Shown one piece after another: positions 6,171 through 11,982 of a DNA stretch of 20,122 nucleotides. Where the stretch lies: contig PWVU01000094.1 in NCBI GenBank assembly GCA_003561715.1, positions 1 through 20,122 of the forward strand, written 5' to 3'. Below the pieces are notes generated by a model. That model made no database searches. It had not been told where the DNA came from and saw nothing but the letters and a program-made list of their open reading frames with translations. This DNA is from Candidatus Kaiserbacteria bacterium (GTDB lineage Bacteria > Patescibacteriota > Minisyncoccia > Phycocordibacterales > UBA12088). A program made the translations under genes and the position numbers. Position 1 is the stretch's first letter. The number at the start of each line of letters is the position of its first letter.

Positions 6171-6545
6171 CTACTCACGAATACCCTGCGCACTTTCATT
6201 GCTTTTGTAGCCGGTGTCACTCGACCAAACCAAAAAGAGTCGTTTCTCGAACGCTCCCTTTTTTTGAAGATTCGCCTCCTTTGCGCGCTCGATATCAGAT
6301 GTAGACACAGCGAGCGCTTCATTGAGCGCATCGAGCACCACCAGCAGGTCTGCCTGTTCTTCCAGATACGCCTCGCGAGAACGCACGACCGCAAGCGCGC
6401 TCGCTTCTTCAGCAACTTTCTTGAGCAACTCTTGTTGGAATTCAGCATCATCGGCACACGCCCGTGCCGAGCACTGCTTACCATTCCCCTTTATCTTCTC
6501 GGGAATCTTGTCGCGTATGAGTTTGTTGTAGTAGACACGTGACAT
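6171..6545 (-). CDS. MazG-like nucleoside triphosphate pyrophosphohydrolase
   Basis: This is a small all-alpha pyrophosphohydrolase related to HisE/MazG-like proteins (often named phosphoribosyl-ATP pyrophosphohydrolase), probably cleaving (d)NTPs or modified nucleotides to monophosphates. The N-terminus YYNKLIRDKIPEKI is typical of the family. The metal-binding helices carry KVAEEASAL (43-51) and LEEQADLLVVLDAL (61-74), supplying the paired acidic residues. The C-terminal KKGAFEKRLFL is also typical. The start at 6545 gives a 124-aa protein beginning where the family begins and 10 nt after the upstream stop; an in-frame ATG at 6617 would overlap the upstream gene and add unrelated residues. 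There are no his genes nearby, so a histidine role is unlikely; housecleaning of nucleotides fits better. Confidence 0.8.
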   Translation of the reverse strand: MSRVYYNKLIRDKIPEKIKGNGKQCSARACADDAEFQQELLKKVAEEASALAVVRSREAYLEEQADLLVVLDALNEALAVSTSDIERAKEANLQKKGAFEKRLFLVWSSDTGYKSNESAQGIRE

Positions 6546-6555
6546 ACTGCTACAT

Positions 6556-7540
6556 TTACATACGTTGATCAGGCGTGTGTGAGATGGGTGTATTCCTGGG
6601 CGTACTAGACTGTGCATTTATTGTAGCCGGCTGAGTCGACACCTCACCTCCTTGCGCACCTTCTTTGCGTACAAACATTTTTTCCAGCAATTCACGATCG
6701 AAGTTCTCGGGCACCGTACCATCGGATGCGTATATATACAGGAGTGTTTGAAGTACGCTATTAAGAGCGGATTGTAGTAACGCAACTGCCACTAGCCACA
6801 ACAGGAAAATGACCGCTATGCCTGCGACCATATCGAGAGACCACGCAAACACCAACAGCCCAAAAAAGGCAATGAATGTTGCGATATGTACCACCATAAA
6901 TACCACGCCGAGCGTAATGTTGCTCACCACCAACTCTCCCCACGTGCGCTTGAAGAGTGTGCCGGAAGTTTTGATCGCCCCGAATGCCGATCGTTTATCG
7001 ATCACGATCGCGGGCACCACAAAATAGGTCATGAGTGACCATGCCACGCCAATAAGCGCGGTCACGATCCGCCCAAGTAGTTTTGATTTTTCTGCGATCA
7101 TACGCAACACCAGACCGACGGTGCTGGTTATAAGCGACCACAGAAGCAATGAGAACCAATGCGAAAACGCGACCGACAACCCCTGACCAAGCGTTGCGTC
7201 GCCCCCGCGTGCACGCGTATACACAATATGAACGATTCCAGCCTGAGACAGCGCGAGCGTAAACGCACCAATCACGTACGTACCAAACAATAAGAGGTAG
7301 CCAAGCGGCGCAAGCTCTTCATCCTCGGTCACCAGCGACATATCGCCCTGAAATGCAAATACAACTACCACAGTGACCAAAATGCCGAAGAGAAACAGAT
7401 TTAGGAACGCAGTGATGAGCGGAATCCAGATCATCTCAGGATCCGCCTTAAAAAAAACGAAATGACTCCTTAAAGAGAATCCAACTCGCTTTCAATCTCC
7501 CTACCGGTTGCCCGTGAAGCGTGATCTTTTGTTTGCTCAT
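6556..7540 (-). CDS. DUF6159-like multi-pass membrane protein, frameshifted near the 5' end
   Basis: This is a polytopic membrane protein of unknown function, resembling the DUF6159 family. The main frame (from ATG 7434, 292 aa) has about six hydrophobic segments and a polar Ser/Pro-rich cytoplasmic tail. Family members normally carry an amphipathic stretch before the first helix. Exactly that is encoded upstream in another frame, from ATG 7540 through KASWILFKESFRFF, which joins KADPEMIWIPL if one T is removed from the T8 run at 7450-7457. As read, the first frame ends at TAA right after the T run. The cause may be a homopolymer sequencing error, a real mutation, or slippage. The gene follows the NUDIX gene by 27 nt and precedes the MazG-like gene by 10 nt. 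The reported span includes both frames. Confidence 0.7.
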
Positions 7541-7567
7541 GTTTGTTAAGTGATTACCGCTAAACCC

Positions 7568-8056
7568 CTACTCTTTCCGCTCCCACTCACCTCGCACCCC
7601 GCAACGCAGATCTTCGGTCATGACAAGCTCATCATAGATACCATCGATCAGCTCATACCCTTTCGCCTCTTCCAGCGTTATCCACGCAAACGCATCGGTC
7701 TCATTTTCCTGGAGCGTCACCTCCCCGCCCGCGTAATCCGCCATACAAGAAATGACCAACGACGGCACACCATCTTGATGCACCGTCGCCAAACTCGTCA
7801 CATAGATGATGTTTGCAATATCGAGCCCCACCTCTTCTTTGACCTCACGTTTCAATACCTTTTCGAGCACATTATACCAATAGTGCTCGGTATCTTTAGG
7901 GAGTTCGAGATAGTCCTCGACCTTGAGTCGGCCGCCCGGGACGGTCCACATGCCGGGAAAGCGTTTTTTGTTCGGAGAGCGACGCGTGATCAAATACTTG
8001 CCTTCATGCACAACAATCGCAGTCACCGCTACTTCGTGGAGAGTTGATTCGGGCAT
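7568..8056 (-). CDS. NUDIX hydrolase
   Basis: This 162-aa enzyme should hydrolyse a nucleoside diphosphate linked to another moiety (substrate unknown). After an N-terminal strand (VAVTAIVVHEGKYLI) come FPGMWTVPGGRL and an intact catalytic helix, REVKEEVGLD, although the stretch between the GG and the helix is longer than in the standard 23-residue NUDIX box. The proteins at 5510-6100 and here share this insertion, so they are probably paralogues. The C-terminal W/E-rich part (AFAWITLEEAKGYEL) is typical of NUDIX proteins. It lies between lemA and the DUF6159-like gene on the same strand. A TATAGT hexamer 19 nt before the start may supply an internal promoter. Confidence 0.88.
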   Translation of the reverse strand: MPESTLHEVAVTAIVVHEGKYLITRRSPNKKRFPGMWTVPGGRLKVEDYLELPKDTEHYWYNVLEKVLKREVKEEVGLDIANIIYVTSLATVHQDGVPSLVISCMADYAGGEVTLQENETDAFAWITLEEAKGYELIDGIYDELVMTEDLRCGVRGEWERKE

Positions 8057-8083
8057 AGGATTGTTTCAGTACCAAACTATATA

Positions 8084-8111
8084 GTAAGCGCCGCATGCGC
8101 GGGGCGCTTAC
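8084..8111 (-). other. Hairpin between lemA and the NUDIX gene
   Basis: GTAAGCGCC (8084-8092) pairs perfectly with GGCGCTTAC (8103-8111), a 9-bp stem with a 10-nt loop, starting 9 nt after the lemA stop. No T run follows on the minus strand (TATATAGTTTGG), so it may be a processing or partial-termination hairpin. The downstream TATAGT box overlaps its edge. Confidence 0.5.
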
Positions 8112-8119
8112 CGAATGCT

Positions 8120-8779
8120 CTAAAACTTAACCGCCACCGGCTCGCGTGCCGCCGCTTGCGATTCATCAAGCTCAAAGAATTGTCGCTGATCAAAGCCGAA
8201 CATACTTGCAATGATATTGGACGGGAAAACCTGCACCTGGGTATTGAGGTCGCGCACATTGCCGTTGTAGAAGCGTCGTGCCGCCTGGATCTTGTTCTCG
8301 GTGTCGGAGAGTTCGCGCTGGAGCTCGAGGAAGTTGGTGTTCGCCTTAAGATCGGGATAGTTCTCCGCAACCGCCAAGAGCTTCCCGAGCGATTGGGTAA
8401 GCGCAGTCTCCGCGCCCGCCATCGCCGTGATCTGCTCAGGAGTGATGTTGGTCGGGTCGACATGCACCTTGGTCGCTTCCGCGCGCGCATTGGTCACCTC
8501 TTCAAGGGTACCTCGCTCGTGTGCGGCGTAACCCTTGACTGTTTCGATCAGGTTGGGAATCAGGTCATAACGACGCTTAAGCTGGACATCGATATCCGCC
8601 CACGCTTCGTTGGTGCGCTGAACAAATCGTATGAATGTGTTGTACATTGAGACGACCCACAACACAAATACGACTGCAAGCGCGATAAAATTAAATGTCC
8701 ATGGCACAATGTCAAACAGTGCCGAAGCAAGAACACCAAGTATGACCACGCCCCAAATGAAGTTCCAGAAATTGTTCAT
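8120..8779 (-). CDS. lemA: LemA family membrane protein
   Basis: LemA proteins are membrane-anchored helical-bundle proteins of poorly known function, often encoded with M48 proteases such as HtpX and thought to act with them in envelope quality control. This 219-aa copy has a hydrophobic N-terminus (two segments near 5-22 and 27-45), then the family core RRYDLIPNLIETVKGYAAHE and YPDLKANTNFLELQ...ELSDTENKIQAARRFYN, ending in a short variable tail. Length is slightly above the usual ~185 because of the extra N-terminal hydrophobic segment. An extended -10 box (8816-8824) lies 36 nt before the ATG. It is the first gene of the minus-strand series that leads to htpX. Confidence 0.95.
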   Translation of the reverse strand: MNNFWNFIWGVVILGVLASALFDIVPWTFNFIALAVVFVLWVVSMYNTFIRFVQRTNEAWADIDVQLKRRYDLIPNLIETVKGYAAHERGTLEEVTNARAEATKVHVDPTNITPEQITAMAGAETALTQSLGKLLAVAENYPDLKANTNFLELQRELSDTENKIQAARRFYNGNVRDLNTQVQVFPSNIIASMFGFDQRQFFELDESQAAAREPVAVKF

Positions 8780-8815
8780 GTGTATATTTCGCTAGTGCTA
8801 ATTGGTATGCCTGTG

Positions 8816-8824
8816 AGTATAGCA
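8816..8824 (-). promoter_or_regulatory. Extended -10 promoter of lemA
   Basis: The minus strand reads TGC-TATACT. A TTGCAA is present upstream but with a 19-nt spacer. The predicted leader is about 30 nt. Confidence 0.55.
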
Positions 8825-8924
8825 TAGATTACTGGTGGTTTTGCAATAGGCGGCGTGTCGCGGATGATAAAAATAGTATGCTTTTGTAAAATCGAGCCAT
8901 AATCTGCTGAACCCTCCTACCCCT

Positions 8925-9017
8925 CACTATGCGGTATTGAGCGTGCATACCTAATGCCACACCACACACCGAAAATGAACGTATGTTCGGCTCTCGAAAT
9001 TTGCTCACCGCAAAGTG
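8925..9017. repeat. Structured repeat unit 1
   Basis: CACTATGCGGT (8925-8935) pairs with ACCGCAAAGTG (9007-9017) with one A/A mismatch. After a 3-nt ATT bulge, GAGC (8939-8942) pairs with GCTC (9003-9006). An inner CCGAA...TTCGG hairpin is also possible. Confidence 0.7.
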
Positions 9018-9044
9018 CAAGACGGAAGAAGACTGGTAACCCGT

Positions 9045-9139
9045 CACTATCTCGTGATGAACCGAAATACACAAAACTACTTTGTATCACTTGTTTGTTC
9101 AGTCAAAAGGTACGAATGCATATTGTTCACGAGAAAGTG
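9045..9139. repeat. Structured repeat unit 2 (covarying stem)
   Basis: CACTATCTCGTG (9045-9056) pairs with CACGAGAAAGTG (9128-9139), again with the single A/A mismatch. After an ATG bulge, AAC (9060-9062) pairs with GTT (9125-9127). The stem bases differ from units 1 and 3 yet pairing is kept. Inside, ATACA-AAA type pairing with TTTGTAT is possible. Confidence 0.7.
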
Positions 9140-9162
9140 AGTTTTTGACATCATGACCCCGT

Positions 9163-9254
9163 CACTATGCGGTATTGAATGCCCACACTTATACCAAACC
9201 TATGACGCAATAATGAGTACATTTCGGTTTGCAAGATTTCCTCACCGCAAAGTG
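9163..9254. repeat. Structured repeat unit 3
   Basis: CACTATGCGGT (9163-9173) pairs with ACCGCAAAGTG (9244-9254) with the same A/A mismatch and ATT bulge. The stem extends outward with CCCC (9157-9160) and GGGG (9256-9259) around a bulged G. An inner CAAACC...GGTTTG stem is possible. Confidence 0.7.
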
Positions 9255-9265
9255 AGGGGTACAAC

Positions 9266-9318
9266 GGTTTGTAATTTCAAAAAGGCGTCCTTTGCGGACG
9301 CCTTTTTGAAAACAAACC
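9266..9318. terminator. Strong bidirectional terminator after groEL
   Basis: TTTCAAAAAGGCGTCC (9275-9290) and GGACGCCTTTTTGAAA (9296-9311) form a perfect 16-bp stem around a 5-nt loop. It is extended by GGTTTGT (9266-9272) pairing with ACAAACC (9312-9318) across a 2-nt bulge. T runs are present on both strands. On the minus strand it directly follows the groEL stop; on the plus strand it would end any transcript of the tandem array. Confidence 0.9.
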
Positions 9319-10971
9319 TTAGTACATTCCGTCCATCCCTCCCATGCCGGGGGCTGGGGCGGCCGGCTTTTCGTCATCCGGCTCATCAGCGACTGCCGCT
9401 TCCGTAGTGAGCAAGATCGACGAGGCGCTTGCCGCATTCTGCACACCGGAGCGAGTCACTTTGACCGGATCGATGATGCCTTTGTGCAGCATATCGCCGT
9501 ACTCACCGGAAAGCGCGTCAAACCCTTCCGCACCCTTACTCTCGGCAACCCGCGCAACCACAACCGCCGCATCATCCTCGTGACCCGCATTGTACGCGAT
9601 CTGATAGAGCGGCGCGCGGAGTGCTTTGATCAGTATCTCATAACCCGCGCTATACTCTACGCCATTCTCCTTGCGTGACGCCGCCTTGTCGGTGAGGGTT
9701 TTACTGATCTTGGCAAGCGCAGTACCGCCGCCCGGCACGATTCCTTCTTCAATTGCCGCTTTGGTTGCATTCACCGCATCCTCGATCTTGAGTTTGAGAT
9801 ACTTCATCTCAGTCTCAGTCGCCGCACCTACACGAATGACCGCAACGCCTCCCGCAAGCTTGGCGATGCGCTCCTGCAGTTTTTCACGATCGTACTTGGA
9901 ATCGGTCTGATCCAGCTGGATTCTGAGTTGCGCAACACGATTCTCGATATCCGCTTTTGTTCCTTTGCCGTCGACAATGGTTGTCTTGTCTTTGGTCGAC
10001 ACAACGCGCCCGGCAGTGCCAAGCATCGACAAGTCGGCATTCTCGAGCTTGATGCCCACTTCCTCTGAGATAACGGTCGCACCGATGGTGACCGCAATAT
10101 CTTGCAGCATATCCTTCTTGCGATCGCCATAGCCGGGCGCTTTGACCGCAAGCACATTGAATGCTCCACGCAGTTTGTTTACAACAAAAGTTGCCAATGC
10201 TTCGCCGTCAACGTCGTCTGCAATAAGAACGATGTCTTTTTTGCCGGTTGCCGCCAACTTCTCCAAGAGCGGCAAAATCTCTTTGATGGTTGAGATCTTT
10301 TTATCAGTGACCATGATCGCGGCATCTTTGTACTCCGCTTCCATACGCTCGCCGTTGGTCACCATGTAAGGCGATACGTAGCCCTTGTCGAATTCGATAC
10401 CCTCGACGACCTCTGAATCGATACCAAACGATTGTGATTCCTCAACGGTCACAACGCCATCTTTGCCCACCTTATCAATGGTCTCGGCAATGATAGCACC
10501 GATCTCCGCAGACTCCGCCGAGATCGCCGCAACTTGCTTGATCTCGTCTTTGTTCTTGACTGCCTTTGCCATCTTTTTCAATTCCTCAACCACATCGTGT
10601 GCGGCGTCCTCGATACCGCGACGCACCATCATCGGATTTGCCCCAAGGGCGGTGCGTCGATATCCTTCACTTACGATTGCCTGAGTCAGTACGACCGAGG
10701 TTGACGTACCGTCACCCGCCGCATCATTGGTCTTGTTTGCAACCTCGCGCACAACCTGTGCGCCCATGTTTGCAAACTTGTCTTTTAATTCAATTTCCTT
10801 GGCAATGGTCACACCGTCGTTAATGATCGATGGACCACCAAAGCTTTTGTCGATCGCCACATTGCGTCCACGCGGTCCGATAGTTACCCGCACCGCGTTA
10901 GCAACCGCATCGACTCCTTTTTTTAGTTTTTCACGGACTTCGTTATCAAACAGTACTTGTTTTGCCGCCAT
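9319..10971 (-). CDS. groEL: Chaperonin GroEL (Hsp60)
   Basis: This is the large chaperonin subunit: a double heptamer ring that folds proteins with GroES in an ATP-dependent cycle in the cytosol. At 550 residues it matches the family length (about 548 in E. coli). The equatorial ATP site is present (VTIGPRGRNV, AGDGTSTS where most bacteria have GDGTTT), as are the apical domain (YVSPYMVTN, KKISTIKEILPLLE, GYGDRKKDML) and the later ATP-binding part (AIEEGIVPGGGTAL). The tail ends in a Gly/Met-rich GMGGMDGMY. The start MAAKQVLFD is the standard one. It lies downstream of groES in the usual order, with a 72-nt gap holding a hairpin, and ends at a strong terminator. Confidence 0.99.
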   Translation of the reverse strand: MAAKQVLFDNEVREKLKKGVDAVANAVRVTIGPRGRNVAIDKSFGGPSIINDGVTIAKEIELKDKFANMGAQVVREVANKTNDAAGDGTSTSVVLTQAIVSEGYRRTALGANPMMVRRGIEDAAHDVVEELKKMAKAVKNKDEIKQVAAISAESAEIGAIIAETIDKVGKDGVVTVEESQSFGIDSEVVEGIEFDKGYVSPYMVTNGERMEAEYKDAAIMVTDKKISTIKEILPLLEKLAATGKKDIVLIADDVDGEALATFVVNKLRGAFNVLAVKAPGYGDRKKDMLQDIAVTIGATVISEEVGIKLENADLSMLGTAGRVVSTKDKTTIVDGKGTKADIENRVAQLRIQLDQTDSKYDREKLQERIAKLAGGVAVIRVGAATETEMKYLKLKIEDAVNATKAAIEEGIVPGGGTALAKISKTLTDKAASRKENGVEYSAGYEILIKALRAPLYQIAYNAGHEDDAAVVVARVAESKGAEGFDALSGEYGDMLHKGIIDPVKVTRSGVQNAASASSILLTTEAAVADEPDDEKPAAPAPGMGGMDGMY

Positions 10972-11010
10972 AGATTAGTGTGTAGTTAGTGGTTGATAGT
11001 GCGTAGTGCA

Positions 11011-11027
11011 TGCCGATTGCATCGGCA
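11011..11027. other. Hairpin between groES and groEL
   Basis: TGCCGAT (11011-11017) and ATCGGCA (11021-11027) form a perfect 7-bp stem with a 3-nt loop in the 72-nt groES-groEL gap. There is no T run, so it is more likely an RNA processing or stability element than a terminator. Confidence 0.5.
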
Positions 11028-11043
11028 CACCGGTATGCATTGT

Positions 11044-11370
11044 CTACTCAAAGACCGCCAGTATATTCCCCTCGCTTACCAGATAATACTCTTCGCCATT
11101 ATACTCGATCTTTTCACCCCATTGAAAAATGACCGAGTCTCCGACCGAAACGCGCACCGGCGTAAGGGTACCGTTTTCAGTATATCGCCCTTCCCCCACA
11201 GCAATAACCGTGCCCCGATCTTTTTTGTCATCGTGCGCCGTCTCAGGAATGATGATACCTGAGGGCGAAGTGGTATGCAGCTCTTCAGCGGCGAGTGGCT
11301 TGATGAGAACGCGATCGCCGAGTGGGCGAACAATAGTCCGATCACCTTGTGCTGATGATTTTTTTGCCAT
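11044..11370 (-). CDS. groES: Co-chaperonin GroES (Hsp10)
   Basis: This is the lid of the chaperonin chamber, a heptamer that caps GroEL. Its 108 residues include VRPLGDRVLIKPL, the mobile loop (ELHTTSPSGIIIPETA, with the III hydrophobic anchor), GTVIAVGEG, VSVGDSVIFQWG and the final LVSEGNILAVFE, all standard for GroES. The N-terminus has about 10 extra polar residues (MAKKSSAQGDRT) compared with the ~97-aa norm. A consensus promoter lies upstream and groEL follows. No clear Shine-Dalgarno is seen close to the ATG. Confidence 0.98.
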   Translation of the reverse strand: MAKKSSAQGDRTIVRPLGDRVLIKPLAAEELHTTSPSGIIIPETAHDDKKDRGTVIAVGEGRYTENGTLTPVRVSVGDSVIFQWGEKIEYNGEEYYLVSEGNILAVFE

Positions 11371-11416
11371 ATGGTTTTATGTGTATTTGGTTAACCCCCT
11401 TGTAAAAGCGTAATAC

Positions 11417-11444
11417 ATTATAAATGCCGCGCGAGGCGTGTCAA
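11417..11444 (-). promoter_or_regulatory. Consensus promoter of groES-groEL
   Basis: On the minus strand TTGACA (11439-11444) and TATAAT (11417-11422) are both perfect, with a 16-nt spacer. The start is predicted near 11410, leaving a ~40-nt leader. No CIRCE element (TTAGCACTC-N9-GAGTGCTAA) is present, so control by HrcA at a standard operator is not supported. Confidence 0.75.
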
Positions 11445-11461
11445 ACAGCACAACATACGAT

Positions 11462-11476
11462 CGCCAAGACTTGGCG
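11462..11476. promoter_or_regulatory. Palindrome between divergent groES and secG promoters
   Basis: CGCCAAG-A-CTTGGCG is a perfect palindrome with 7-bp arms. It lies 17 bp behind the groES -35 box and 10 bp behind the secG -35 box. Its position and symmetry fit an operator for a dimeric regulator acting on one or both promoters; no regulator is identified. Confidence 0.45.
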
Positions 11477-11486
11477 TAACGAGCAC

Positions 11487-11515
11487 TTGCGACATACGCA
11501 ACTCTCTGCTATAGT
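11487..11515 (+). promoter_or_regulatory. Promoter of secG
   Basis: TTGCGA (11487-11492) and TATAGT (11510-11515) have a 17-nt spacer, and TGC directly before the -10 makes it an extended -10 box. The hexamer ends 9 nt before the secG ATG, so the mRNA should be leaderless or nearly so. Confidence 0.6.
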
Positions 11516-11524
11516 CGAGACCAC

Positions 11525-11761
11525 ATGGTAGAGCTGATATTGACGGTACTCCCATACACACAGGCGGTACTCTCCATCCTCCTTATCGTTGCCATTTTGC
11601 TTCAGCAGACCGGCACCGGCATGGGGGCATTGGGCGGCGCATCACAAGACGAGTCGGTACACTATACTCGTCGAGGCGCAGAGAAATTCCTATTCCAAGC
11701 AACCATTGTATTGGCGGTATTGTTTGTCGTGTCTGCCCTCATTGCATTGGTCGTAGCGTAG
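11525..11761 (+). CDS. secG: Preprotein translocase subunit SecG
   Basis: This is the small SecYEG subunit that aids protein export through the cytoplasmic membrane. Its 78 residues have the expected two membrane helices (about 8-26 and 55-77) joined by the conserved loop LLQQTGTGMGALGGASQ. The length is normal for SecG. It is the first gene of the plus-strand series and is divergent from groES. No Shine-Dalgarno fits between the -10 box and the ATG. Confidence 0.95.
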   Translation: MVELILTVLPYTQAVLSILLIVAILLQQTGTGMGALGGASQDESVHYTRRGAEKFLFQATIVLAVLFVVSALIALVVA

Positions 11762-11790
11762 CTTGCGCACAAAACCAACCGGGGAGGGAT

Positions 11791-11807
11791 TGCGTGTACG
11801 CATTTTT
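11791..11807 (+). terminator. Weak terminator after secG
   Basis: TGCG-TGTA-CGCA is followed directly by TTTTT, 30 nt after the secG stop. The 4-bp stem is short, so readthrough into the solute-binding protein gene is possible. Confidence 0.4.
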
Positions 11808-11982
11808 CTGTACTGATTTTCTGTACCGAAACTGATCACCACGCCATACTCGACTACGCCTTTATCTTTATCACATTCAAGTTCTGTAACCGATGAAACG
11901 AGCTTCAACCCGAAGTCATTTTTTCGGTAATACTGTTCATTACATGAGACTGAAAGATCCGCATCATTTTGTGGGACATGAT

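Larger units (their letters stand above)
8921..9260. repeat. Three-unit tandem array of a structured non-coding element
   Basis: Three diverged units start at 8925, 9045 and 9163 (spacing 120 and 118 nt) and are 93, 95 and 92 nt long. Each opens with CACTAT and closes with AAAGTG. Opening and closing sequences pair as CACT-A-T... with ...A-A-AGTG, leaving a conserved A/A mismatch, followed by an ATT or ATG bulge and more pairing. Units 1 and 3 share most of their stem; unit 2 has different stem bases that still pair. The array fills the gap between groEL and lemA. No convincing coding frame runs through it and I know no named family that matches. It could be a small-RNA array transcribed on the plus strand up to the terminator at 9266-9318, a DNA-level protein-binding array, or a non-autonomous repeat. 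The rest of the gap (8825-8920) shows nothing clear. Confidence 0.75.

Noticed and set aside
6545..6617. N-terminal extension of the MazG-like protein from ATG 6617
   Set aside because: It overlaps the end of the DUF6159-like gene, and the added residues do not resemble the family, which begins near YYNKLIRDKIP.
8921..9260. Integron attC sites or a CRISPR array as the explanation of the tandem repeats
   Set aside because: No GTTRRRY/RYYYAAC boxes and no cassette genes are present; the units are ~93 nt with diverged interiors, not short identical repeats with unique spacers.
8829..9407. Short open frames on both strands across the repeat array (for example 8954-9148 and 9153-9407)
   Set aside because: They cross unit boundaries and the groEL terminator or run into groEL, and differ between repeat units, so they do not behave as coding sequence.
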